Of a stretch of DNA of 64,000 nucleotides, positions 1 to 10,152 are shown piece after piece. The notes beneath the pieces are model-generated. The model did no database searches. It saw nothing but the letters and a program-made list of their open reading frames with translations, and was not told the DNA's origin. A program made the translations under genes and the position numbers. The stretch is from Portulaca oleracea (lineage: Eukaryota > Streptophyta > Magnoliopsida > Caryophyllales > Portulacaceae). Numbering within the stretch: the stretch's first letter is position 1; every line of letters begins with the position of its first letter. Location of the stretch: the NCBI GenBank assembly GCA_029582165.1, contig CM055869.1, forward strand, positions 55,191,518 to 55,255,517. Reading direction: 5' to 3'.

Positions 1-490
1 AGTACGGTTTGTTCCTTGATTTAGTACTGTTTTTTCCTTGTTTCAATTATTTATAATTTTTTTTGTATTATAGTTTTTGGCATTTGCATTTGGGTTTCAC
101 TAACCAATAAAATTGAGACGAATTTGGTAGTTGAGTATGTATATCATGAATCTATAAATAGAATTGTTCAACCTGAAATCACGCAACCAAATTGTGAATC
201 AACTGCATTGAATTGTTTAAGTCATTCACTATTCACAAAATAGATGTAAAAGTTTGGTGCATCGAACTAGAATAATTAAATATCAAATAGTACGGTTTGT
301 ATATGTGTGCATACAGACACACGTATACATATATAATTTATATATATGTGCGTGTGTTAAAAATAGAATTTTCTTTATAAACAAATAATATAGAAATAAA
401 CGTATATATTGTTGCGGGTGTTTATTCTGTGGGAAGGGCGCACGCGTGCGCGCGAGGGGGGGGATTGTGGTGGGATGAAAGGATAGGGAG
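1..490. other. AT-rich non-coding stretch before the LINE remnant
   Basis: No coding signal is visible. Around 300-360 there is alternating purine-pyrimidine sequence (TATATA and ACACAC/GTGTGT runs) that can fold on itself. At 432-466 there is a short GC-rich patch of CG dinucleotides and a G run. The 5' end of the LINE probably lies in or before this stretch, but I cannot place it. Confidence 0.5.
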
Positions 491-1470
491 GTGGTTCGCA
501 CAGTTGTCTTGGATGTAAATTTTATTATTGTTGAGATAAATGGAATGCATATTAAGCTGCGGTACTTTGTGTTTGTTTATGATAGTCCATATTTGAGTAA
601 GCGCCACGAAGTATGGGACAGATTATCCCTTCAGATAAGGACGTTGCAAGCACAATATGTGATGGTGGGAGACTTTAACCAGGTGGAGGAACATGGTTAA
701 ATGTTGGTTGGTTCCTCCACACTAAGAGGAGATAGGAGTTTTGTGCAATGGAAGGAAAGTCTGGGGGTGGAGGATGTGCCTTTCACTAGAATTCCTTTTA
801 CCTAGACGAACAACAGGCAAAGAGGGAATGCTATATGGGAAAGGTTGGATGGAGCTTATGCGTCCCAAGAATGGTGGGATGCATTTCCGTGTTCGTTTGT
901 CCATAATTTTCCTATTGTGTTCTCTGACCACTCCTTGATCGCCTTGCATGTGGCTAAGACAAGGGGTAGGAGGGAAGGTTTCTTTACGCTGGATCCATGG
1001 ATTACGAAGTACCCTGCATTACAGGAGGGTGTCCAACAGGTTGTTGATGCTACGGAAGTGCAAGGGAGTGCCTTGTTTAAGTGTATTCGGCTTTTAGGGT
1101 TGATAAGATGCTTTGGGAAGCATATGGTTCTGGCGTTAAAGAATGATGATCCTATAGGGGTAACTCAAGCGTGGAAATTGTTGGGGCATGCTCAAGAGCA
1201 ACTTCTAAAGACGGATATGGCGGATTCAGCAATGGCAAGAGTGTTATGTAAATATGGAGCAGGTAGAAGATATGATTCGAGAGATCACCCGATTTTGGGC
1301 CCAAAAATGTAGAATTAAATGGGTCGGGCTAGGGGACCAATGCTCGACCTTCTTTTTCAGGCATTTTAAGAAAAGACAGGGGTATAACAGAATAAATTGG
1401 TTAACTTTGAAGAATGGAGTCAGTTCTTTTGATAAAGGAGAGATATTGGATGAGTTATATTCATGGTAAT
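491..1470 (+). pseudogene. LINE ORF2 endonuclease (EEP) remnant
   Basis: Frame fragments read as the apurinic-like endonuclease of plant LINEs. The segment near 655-690 translates to VMVGDFNQVEEHG, matching the conserved GDFN catalytic block. Near 905-935 a segment with FSDHSLIAL matches the SDH block that ends the domain. Downstream, near 1285-1420, an RIKWVGLGDQCSTFFF segment matches the linker that usually follows (RxKWLKxGDxNTKFF type). Stops and frameshifts separate these blocks. The reading is lost at about 1470, where unrelated repeat DNA begins. Confidence 0.8.
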
Positions 1471-1689
1471 TACCCCGATTAAGGGCAACTTGTGGGGAAG
1501 GTGTAAGATCCAAGAGTTTTATTAAGGGTAATTATCCTTATTAAGGGTCTAATATAGGTTAGTTACTTATTTACAATATTAATTTTCTATTTTATGTAAT
1601 TATATTTATATTTATTTATTTATTCGAATTAGAATTTTATTAGAGGAGTCGACTTATTAACTGGTGAACTTGTTACATTATTTGGTAAT

Positions 1690-1975
1690 TGGGTTTAGGG
1701 ATGTTCATCGGTTCAAAACCAAACCGAATAAGAGGTAAATTCCAATTCGAAAACCGAACTGAATAAAACCGGTTCGGTTCAAAACCGAATAATGCACACA
1801 TTTATATGGGGTTTTCACCGGAACCAAGTCAAGCGAACTGAATCGGTTAAACCGAATAAGGTCTAAAGTCTAAACCGAAAACTGAACCAAACAAAAATCG
1901 GTTCGTTTGGACCGGTTCAATTCGATTCAGTTCTCGCTTTTACGGTTCAAAACCAAATAATGCACACCCCAAATT
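1690..1975. repeat. AACCGAA/GGTTCGG-rich degenerate repeat patch
   Basis: Short words such as GGTTCAAAACC, AACCGAAT and ACCGGTTC recur on both strands over about 285 bp, and the phrase AATGCACAC occurs twice (near 1790 and 1960). No ORF is credible. Similar patches occur at 15185-15590, 15985-16235 and 27360-27730 with different word composition. Confidence 0.55.
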
Positions 1976-2218
1976 GGGTTATAGATTTGGAAAGGAAGGA
2001 AATAAGAGAAAGTAGGAGATTTTTATCATTTTTGATGAGGAATTTTCACAAATAAAGAATTATGGAAGAAAAAGGAAATTGAGAATTAGCAAATATTTGG
2101 AGTGAGATAAAATTGATAAGGAAAAACGAGATTAAGTCCCTTCTCTTTCTTGGGGTTTTTGACGGCAAAAAAAAAAGAAGGGGCCAAGCCCCTTTTGCTA
2201 TTGGGAAAACGCACGCAC

Positions 2219-2219
2219 A

Positions 2220-2255
<36 letters not shown>

Positions 2256-2272
2256 AGGAGAGAGAGAGAGAA
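2219..2272. repeat. (GA)n microsatellite
   Basis: Interrupted GA dinucleotide repeat. It creates Arg-Glu-rich and Ser-Leu-rich open frames on the two strands, which are low-complexity artefacts rather than proteins. Confidence 0.9.
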
Positions 2273-3299
2273 GCGGCAGTGGCGATGGAAGCGGCGGTGG
2301 CAGCACCACATGGTTTCCGGTCACCGGCTGCCAACGCAGCGCAGAGGGAGAGGGAGATGAGGGGTTAGATTGGTGGTTTATTCTTCCCCTACTTCTCTTC
2401 GAGCAACACACAAGAGAGGAAAAAGGAAAAGGGTTGCTCGATGGTGGTGGTAGCGGTGACTACTGGGTGTCGGTGAATTGGGTGATGACCTAAGATCCAC
2501 CGGCAGCAACGGTGGCCGTGGTGGCTTAACGCGAGACAGACGAGGGGCAGAGGTGGTTCAATTTTGGTTTTGGAGCAGTTTCTCGGGCTGATTCCAACGC
2601 GTTTGGGTGCTTCCGATGCCTTTCAACCAATTCTAGTCCCAAATAGAAACCCTAAGCTGCGAATTGCGCATCAAAGTGGGTAATTTTTGTCCCCTCTTAA
2701 TAACTGTTAGGTTTCAGGTTTAATTAGTAGAGTTTGAATATTGAGTTTATGCCTGAAATTGTTAATTATGTTGGAATGATCAGATTGAATTATGTAACCG
2801 AGATGCAAGTTGGATGGTACTTGGGTTGAACGTTGAGCGTCGAGGTTTGTTTGGGACGATGTCTGTGAGGAGGGAGCCTAGATTAAATGTGAAATTATAA
2901 TACCTAGGGTTGAATGATGAAAATAAGGGATTATTGATTGATTATGCTAAGAATCGTCCTTGTTGTGATATGTTGTTCGGTCTCGTTCCGAGCTGAATTC
3001 TTATCATTTTTAGGGTATTCTTGCTTGTTCTAGCCTCAGATTTATATATTAGATATGATGATTTTGTGTTTGGTAGGAAAATAAAGGGTTAGAAGGAAAT
3101 TGGACTTAATTGAGGCTTTTAGGGAATCCCGAGCCGACCCAAGTCAACCCGAGCCGGGAACCAAAGCGGCGAGACCAACCCAGGAACCCCTTGTCAAGTT
3201 TTGGTGCAAAACAGGGGCGTAGCACCCGATATAACCTTGGTAGCGAGCGCTACAACCCAAGGGAGAACAACAAGGCAAGAGGGCAGACGACCGTCACGC

Positions 3300-3560
3300 C
3301 CGTGACAAAGTGTGTCGTACCTGCGACCAGCTACGACATGAAGAAGAAGCTTGCGGACAGAACCAAGTCGCGCCCGAGATTGGTAGTGTCGCGCCCGCAA
3401 TAGAGCCGAGTCGCGCCCGCGACCGATTGCTTCACGCCCGCGACGCTGAGGAGATACTGATGGACGGGAAGACGCCAGAGACCTGTCGCGCCCGCGACAT
3501 GTCTGATCGCCCGCGACGTGTCTGATCGCCCGCGACGTGTCTGATCGCACCCGCGACCTG
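3300..3560. repeat. CpG-rich degenerate tandem repeat (core CGCGCCCGCGAC)
   Basis: The core CGCGCCCGCGAC or a one-to-two-base variant recurs at least eight times. At about 3494-3560 the unit TGTCTGATCGCCCGCGACG repeats almost perfectly three times. The patch is strikingly GC- and CpG-rich against AT-rich surroundings. It lies in the 5-kb repeat insertion and has no credible ORF. Confidence 0.7.
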
Positions 3561-3825
3561 TGAATTTTGCGGAAACTGACGCGCGTGCTGCTGGGATTAA
3601 GTTAGGGTTGTGGGTTGTATTTTATTCCCTTCTAGAAATACCCCCATACATTCAGCACTATTATCAAGTAGAATTAGCTAGTTTTAGGAGTAGGATTAGA
3701 GTAGAATTAGGTTTAATTGCTTTCTTTAATTTTGCTTTAATTGTTCTTCAAGCTTTCTTTAATCTCTCTTGCATTTTGTATTCAACTTTCTTTCCAAGCA
3801 ATCTCCATTGAAGTATTTACAATTT

Positions 3826-3826
<1 letters not shown>

Positions 3827-3882
<56 letters not shown>
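3827..3882. repeat. (CT)28 microsatellite
   Basis: Uninterrupted CT dinucleotide repeat of 56 bases. The Ser-Leu open frame across it is an artefact. Confidence 0.95.
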
Positions 3883-3885
<3 letters not shown>

Positions 3886-5349
3886 TTTCCATTGTTGATT
3901 TGCATTCAAAGCTTTCTAATGCTAGTTCACACCCAATCCAACTTTTAGTGAGGAGGAGGGCTAATGGTCACAAATTCTACTCTCAAGTGAGGATTTGGGG
4001 ATTCTTAGTAATCCAATTCACAACTTTCTTGTTTGTTCGGGGGAAAATCAATTGGAAGTTGAAGATTAGAGTGAAGATAGTTCATCGAAGGTATAATTTC
4101 TTGTCCCCAATTTCATTGTTTGTTCTAGTTTTTCATTCATTGCTTTTAATTGCTTTCTTAATTTCATGCTTTCTTCGTGTTGATTGTTGTTCTTAATCCT
4201 TGTCTAGATTAGTTTAATCGTTTTATTTACATAATTTACCGCTTTCCGCACTTGAAAAACCCCAACGCAAACTAATTCCCTTGTCAAGCCTAAACACCCA
4301 TCCCTGTGGATTCGACAACCCTTACCTCACAAAAACCACAAAAATACCGCAACCGAACATATATGCGTAGAAATTCAGCTAATTCATGATTTAAAAGAGA
4401 TGTATATATGTGAATATGTGGTTAGTAACTTAGGTTGGAGTTAAGTTTAGATTGGATATTGATTTGGCCGATTATAAGTATAGTATGCATTTGAGTGCCC
4501 ACTGGGTTAGATGTGTTAACTGTAGTGTGTGAATTGTGTTCATGTATGTATACTTTCCAGAGTATTAGAAGTTTTATGCGAAGTTGAAAGGTATTATGGG
4601 ACTCTTGAGTGTTATGGGATGTATCGGAAAATATTTGCTTACCCAAGTCACTATTACTTCTCATATGGGTTTAGTATACTTAAAGGAAGTACCTTTACAT
4701 CTATTGAGCTTTATGAATTCAACTACGTGTTTTGTTTGTGTGGTCGTGCTTAAATGATAAGTTGAGGTGTATAGGTTTACTTCTTTGAAAGAGTGGTTCA
4801 AGCCTTGATAAATATGTGTGTTTTAAGTTGGTTATGTGATTTCTATGTGTCAAATGGTTATTATGAAGTTTCGTGGACTCACTTACGGACATTTGGATTT
4901 TTTAAATGGAAAAGGGTTGGGAATTAGCCAGTTGAGCTATTTGATTTGAATGAAAAGTATATTCCTACTTTATATACATTTATATGAGATTTTGGAAAAT
5001 TGGTTTGGATATCTATGCGTATTGAAATGGTTTCGGGCTAGGTGTATTGCACTAGGTACTATGGACTAATTGGAAAGTCGGGGTTACCACCTGTAAAGGG
5101 GAACTGAATCGGCTAGGTATATAAAGTCCATTGACGTTAGGAATTTCCCGGGAAACTAACTGTCTTAAGGGGGAACCGGCCCCGACTGGAAAGTGTTGAA
5201 AGTACCCTACGCCCATGGTATCGATATTTTCATACAATGGAAATAAGGAAGGATTATATTAAACCGTTGGTTCATTGGAAACGATTGTATATTATGGTTA
5301 GGAATGGATGGAAAAGGCAATTTGAATAACTTTCAATACTCGTTTCAAA

Positions 5350-5369
5350 GTGTGTGTGTGTGTGTGTGT
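5350..5369. repeat. (TG)10 microsatellite
   Basis: Short pure TG dinucleotide run in the non-coding repeat insertion. Confidence 0.85.
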
Positions 5370-6458
5370 TATTCTTCGAATGTTGAAGGTGTTATGTTGT
5401 TATGTAGAATGACTTTGAAAGGTTTTGAAATATGATTGGTACTCTATTTGAGAAGTGCTAGGTTTTTGATTTGTGTTTAAATATGTTCAAACTAAATTTC
5501 AAAAACGTCTTGTGATTTAAATAAAGAACTTACTTGGTTATTAATGATTTATATATGTGATATTTGAAGCTCTTTGTGTGTGCCATTCAATTAAACTGAT
5601 GCATTGCATGTGAATCTAGCCTTGATTGTCTACCTTAGAGGCTAAATGGAATGTATGAGTCACTTGGGAGATCACTATGTTTGGTAAAGGATGTGTATTG
5701 AGTTGGTTGTTGCCTACTAGAACACTAGAGTACTTGAAATGTTTCTCTAATGGCTTCCTCACAATTTTCATGACTAAGAAGGCTATCCCATACCCGTACT
5801 CTTTAGTTGACTTGTGAGATATGAGATTCCATAATTATCCCATATGGGACTTGTAAACCTTTGAATGGAAATCCTATACCTAGTGGCCTACTTGATAAGT
5901 ATGAAGTGACCAAGAGATGCATTCATATATTTTGGTTGTACTTGGGTAAATACAGAATTAAGCTGACTCCTATATTAGGTGGCTCGAACCTTAATGGTTG
6001 TTCCAGGGTGCAAGTTACCCACTAAGCTGTGATTTGCTCATACCCCTCTTTCGCTCCCCCTTGCAAGTCAATATGAAGATGAGGAGTTGGCTGCTTGTCT
6101 AGAGATCGAGTATTTCTAGTTATTTCTGTATATAGGAAGTAATCGTCTTGTAATTTGAATTCTTTTGTAAATATATTCGGAATGCTTGGGACTGCTTCAT
6201 ACATTTAGACTGAACTCCGAGCGTGTGGCTCGTGATATACTATGGCGTGTGGTCGTTGAGTTTGTTTTTAGTTGGTTTGATTTATTTACAGGGATGCAAA
6301 GCTTTAAGCCTGAGTAACGTTCATATTACAAACAGAACTCTGCCGAATTTTCTCCAGAAAATCTCTAAAATTAATTCCCAAGTTCTCTTTTTATCTCTCT
6401 CAACCTTAATTAGTTGAGATTAACCCTAACAGCCCCTATTAGAGAGCGGGTTGTTAAA

Positions 6459-8340
6459 GAAGGTTAACAATAAACATTGTGCTCATCAAGAAGAAGCCTG
6501 AGGCACAGAGAGTGGGAGATTTCCGGCCAATTAGTTTGTGCAATGTCTTGTACAGGATAATTGCCAAATGCCTGGTTGAACACTTACAGATTGTTATATC
6601 GTCGTTGGTGTTTGATACCCAGGTGACTTTTGTTCCAGGTAGATTGAAAGAAGATAACATTTTGGTCGTTCATGAAATACTGCAAATAATGATGCACAAA
6701 AGGAAGGGCAAACAGTTCAGAGCTTTGAAAGTAGATATGAGTAAAGCTTGCGATATAGTACAATGAGATTTTTTAGAGGCGGTGATGCGGAAAGTGGGGT
6801 TCCCGGGGAACTGGATTAGGTTGGTGATGAGATGTATTTCTACGGTCTGATATTTTGTGCTTGTAAATGGGTGACCAATAAAACAGATTGTGCCTACAGC
6901 GGGGTTGAGGCAAGGGGATCCGTTGTCACCATATTTGTTTATTCTGTGTATGGAAGCCCTCTCAGCAACAATTCAGGAGGAAGTAGAGCAGGGTAGAGTT
7001 AAGGGTGTGTAGGTGGCTAGAGGAGCCCCGCACGTTTCACATCTATTTTTTGCTGATGATGCAATGTTCTTTACTGAGATGGAGGCGGGTGCTTGTCTGG
7101 GTTTTTTGCATTTTGGACCCCGAATTTTAGGGGTATTTACATTCTGAACCCTTGGCTTTCAACTTTAACATTTTGGACCTTAAAGTTTGTAGGCTGAAAA
7201 AAAGGACCCTAAAGTTTGTGAGGTGAAAAAAAGGTCATTTCCCATTTTTCTTTTTATTTTCATGTTTGAATTTCTCTCCCGATTGGCATCAAACTTCAAG
7301 ACTAAGGTTAAAACTGATATTAAAGTTATAATAAACCTCTTTTATTCATGTTGGAGTTACTTAAAACCATGTACTCAGGGGTCTAAGTAGCCTCGACACG
7401 AATAAGAGAGGTGTATTATAGCTTCAATATTAGTTTTAACCATAGTCATAAAGTTTGACGTCAATCGGGAGATAAATTCAAACATGGGAGGAAAATAAAA
7501 AAATGAGACAGGGTCCTTTTTCTTCAGTCCACAAACTTTAAGGCCCTTTTTTTATTCAGCCTACAAACTTTAGGGTCCAAAATGTTAATGTTGAAAACCA
7601 AGGGTTCAGAATGTAAATACCCCTAAAATTCGGGGTCCAAAATGCAAAAAACCCGTGCTTGTCTTGCGCTAAAGAATGCTATTGACAAATACAATTACGC
7701 TTCGGGCTAGGTTGTGAATGTAAATAAGTCATCGACATGTTTCTCCAAATGGGCAACAATTAAAGATAAGGAAGGGATGAATGTTATTTTTGGATATCTA
7801 GAGGGGGGTTCTTCCAAAGGTATTTGGGCGTGACAACTTCAGCGCCAAGGAAAATGACAAATCACTTTGTATTTATGGTGGATGATGTACAGCGGAGGTT
7901 AGAGGGATGAGAGGCGAAAATGTTGACTCCGGCTGGGAAGGTGGTGCTTATAAATGTCGTGTTGATCTCCCTTCACCAACACATTTTTAGTGTCTATATG
8001 ATTCCGAGGAGGGTGGTGAGTAAGATTAGATCTCTAGTCCTCAAGTTCTTTTGGGGCAAATCGGATGGTTCTAGATCAGTACATTGGAAAAATCAGGATG
8101 TGGTGTTCAAACCAAGGGGAGCTGGAGGGTTGGGAGTTAGACATGTTGGAAGTCTCAATAAAGCTTTACTGCTAAAGCAGTGTTGGAGGGTGTACAAAAA
8201 CTCAAGCTTGTTAGTGGCGAGAATTTGGAAAGCCAAATATGGTTCTCATGCTCTAGTGGAACTCCCAGGGGACTACAGACCGCCAATTAGAGGGTCTCAG
8301 GTATGGAAGGGAATGTGTAAAGTAGTTGCGGAGAGTAGGC
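6459..8340 (+). pseudogene. LINE reverse transcriptase remnant
   Basis: Starting near 6465 the frame gives the RT signatures FRPISLCNVLYRIIAK and FVPGRLKEDNI, then a Lys-Val-Asp-Met-Ser-Lys-Ala segment (palm motif A). Near 6895-6960 comes [12 protein letters not shown] and near 7050 the catalytic FADD box. In-frame stops occur (for example at about 6763, 6848 and 7010). After the MITE at 7099-7654 the frame resumes with the thumb/connection region, recognisable near 7920 by LTPAGKVVLINVVL and near 8055 by a KFFWG block. The FADD motif itself is undamaged, but the gene as a whole is dead. Confidence 0.88.
7099..7654. mobile_element. Foldback Mutator-like MITE with 10-bp target duplication
   Basis: The element begins GGGTTTTTTGCATTTTGG and ends with the reverse complement of this sequence. 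The two arms stay alike for most of the 556 bp, so nearly the whole element is one imperfect palindrome centred near 7377. The direct repeat GTGCTTGTCT lies immediately outside both ends (7089-7098 and 7655-7664). Joining the flanks restores the LINE reading frame, which confirms a clean insertion. Long terminal inverted repeats with a 9-11 bp duplication fit the Mutator superfamily. No transposase is encoded. Confidence 0.88.
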
Positions 8341-8349
8341 AAAGGTTTA

Positions 8350-9640
8350 GATAGAATGTGGGGGGTGGAAGGCGAATCCCGGTGTTAGATAGTAGGTGGT
8401 TACCGACACAAGAGGTACAAATGAGGGATGAAAGTAGGAGAGGAGCCCTGGAGAATATGATGGTGAGTGAATTGACAAGCAGAAATGGAGATAGAGTGGT
8501 GTGGGATGAAGATTTGCTTAGAGGGTCCTTTGGAGAGCCTACGATTAACACAATTTTGAAGGTGTTTTCGCCACAACCTGGTGGGGCCGACCATTTGGTA
8601 TGGACTGGGAAGAGCTCGTCTGAGTAGAAAGTAAAAGATGGGTATTTTCACTTCCTGATGCGGGACTCTGGTGGGGTTACGCTATCAGAGTCTGAAAACA
8701 AAATTTTGGAAATGCCTTTGGCATACATATATGCCTCCAAAATGGAAATTATTTGGCTGGACGCATTACCTACCGGAGAGAATAGGTGGCGGAGAGGTTT
8801 TGATGATACATGAGATTGTTTTTGTGGTGGTAGGGTGGAGTATGTGGAGCATATGTTTCGTTTTTGTGCGGTTGCGAATAGGATGTTAAGAGGGTCAGAC
8901 TTGGGTATCAACCCTTTAGTGAATCATACTGTGAGCTGGATGGAATGGTTGAATGGTTGGGTTCGCTTTCTAGCTGGAAAGAAGGAAGACGACGTTAATT
9001 TAGTTAGGAAATTTTTTGGTACTATGTGGGCTATATGGAAGGCTAGGAATGCAATGTGTATGGAGAGAGCTGCGGAAGAGGGGCAGCTGCTTGAAGGTAT
9101 GCTTAGGAAGGTCAATGGGGAAGAAGCAGACTGGCTAAAAGGAAGGGATGTGGTGAGTAGAGTTGGGGAGGGTTTAACAGACCAGACGAGATGTATGTTT
9201 GTTTGGGGAAGGAGTGCGGTGGGGGAAGGAGGACGGGGGAGTTGGGGAGAGGAGAGGGTCAGTGTTTGTAGTGAATGGGGCTTTTGACAAGAATGGGGGC
9301 GAAGCGGCAGAGGCGTGGGTTCTAAAGCAAGAGGAGGTCAATATTGCTATTGGGGAGGAGTGGTGTAGAGTAGAGTCGGCCATATAGGCGGAATTGTTTG
9401 CTATTTTCTTAGCTATTATGGAAGCTCGACGCCGGAGGTGGTGATATGGTCGGACTCCAAGTCAGGTGTGGATATGCTGCGGAGACCGCTGGCGGCGTCG
9501 ATGGAGTGTAGAAGTTTGACAGTATATTATGCGAAACTTTGTGCAGAGTTTGCGAGGGGGGGTGCTTAAGGTGGATCAACGAGATGTTCAGCCGGTGCAT
9601 GTCTTGACGAAACAAGCCAAGCAGTAGGGTCCAGGACTTG
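8350..9640 (+). pseudogene. LINE zinc-finger and RNase H remnant
   Basis: Near 8815-8880 a frame reads CFCGG...VEHMFRFC, matching the CCHC zinc-binding segment (zf-RVT) that follows RT in plant LINEs. Farther on, AELFAIFLAIMEA (about 9388-9425) and WSDSKSGVDML (about 9447-9480) match the helix and catalytic Asp region of the RNase H fold, and a final HVLTKQAKQ matches the usual H-x-L-A-K-xA end. Frameshifts and stops separate the pieces. Confidence 0.75.
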
Positions 9641-9711
9641 GGCGTTAGCGATATTTTTTTATTTTATTTTCTACTAATCGTTTTGTGTGTTCCCGTGTTG
9701 TCTAGTCTAAC

Positions 9712-9738
9712 AATAAAGAAAAAAAAAACAAAACAAAA
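9712..9738 (+). other. A-rich tail ending the LINE
   Basis: The sequence AATAAAG followed by an A-rich tract broken by single C and G bases lies about 85 bp after the RNase H remnant, as expected for the poly(A) end of a retrotransposed LINE transcript. Confidence 0.6.
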
Positions 9739-9846
9739 GAGTAGGGTCTAGTTGATTGCTCAATGCCCATTGGTTGATTGAATAAGGCTATGTTATTGTT
9801 ATATAGACAAGTATCATGTACTAGGAAGTACGAGAACTAGCAAGTA

Positions 9847-10150
9847 CTCCCTCCGTTCTCCTTTTAAGTGTTAAAGTACATAACTTTGCAAAATCAATGC
9901 TCATTGGAAATAGAATAAAAAATTTGTGTATGGACAAATATACCATTCCAGCTCTTTAGTGAATGGAAGGAGGATTGTCACTAATTCCAATATAAAAAGA
10001 GTAATAAAGGAGAATTTTAAAAGGTAAAATAAAATTTAAATTCATTAATTAAGGGTAATTTGGATATTTTAATTATTGAAATTGTAAAATTGACAAAAAA
10101 AAGAGACAAGGTGGTTAGAAAAATTGACACTTATTAATGGACAAAAGGGG
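9847..10150. mobile_element. Stowaway-like (Tc1/mariner) MITE
   Basis: The left end CTCCCTCCGTTCTCCTTTTA is a classic Stowaway terminus. The right end is a decayed inverted copy (AATGGACAAAAGGGG). The dinucleotide TA flanks both ends (9845-9846 and 10151-10152). It is 304 bp, AT-rich and non-coding. Confidence 0.7.
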
Positions 10151-10152
10151 TA

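Larger units (their letters stand above)
1470..6458. other. About 5 kb of non-coding repeat DNA inserted in or replacing part of the LINE
   Basis: No gene is supported here. It holds a patch rich in GGTTCGG/AACCGAA words (1690-1975), a (GA)n tract (2219-2272), a CpG-rich tandem patch (3300-3560), a pure (CT)28 tract (3827-3882) and a (TG)n tract (5350-5369). At 4301-4316 there is the phrase TCCCTGTGGATTCGAC, which I associate with the LTR or leader of plant Ty3/gypsy elements. The likeliest reading is remnants of one or more gypsy LTRs without coding region. I found neither matching terminal repeats nor a target duplication, so boundaries are approximate (LINE similarity stops near 1470 and resumes near 6459). 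Confidence 0.5.
491..9740 (+). mobile_element. Degenerate LINE (non-LTR retrotransposon), split by later insertions
   Basis: The + strand carries, in the order expected for a plant L1-type ORF2, an endonuclease remnant (491-1470), a reverse transcriptase remnant (about 6459-7088 and 7665-8340), a cysteine/histidine zinc-finger-like segment (about 8815-8890) and an RNase H remnant (about 9250-9625). An A-rich tail follows at about 9712-9738. Many in-frame stops and frameshifts make it non-functional. About 5 kb of other repeat DNA sits between endonuclease and reverse transcriptase, and roughly 100 or more residues that normally join those domains are not found. A 556-bp foldback MITE interrupts the RT at 7099-7654. 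No target duplication was identified because the 5' end is unclear. Confidence 0.85.

Noticed and set aside
2046..2493. Overlapping open frames on both strands across the GA-rich stretch
   Set aside because: They read as Ser-Leu or Arg-Glu runs caused by the dinucleotide repeat, without domains or splice support.
3110..3550. Arg-rich frames on both strands over the CpG-rich patch
   Set aside because: They follow from the tandem repeat being open in several frames; no conserved domain.
3741..4196. 151-codon frame spanning (CT)28
   Set aside because: Low-complexity Ser-Leu artefact with no recognisable protein before or after.
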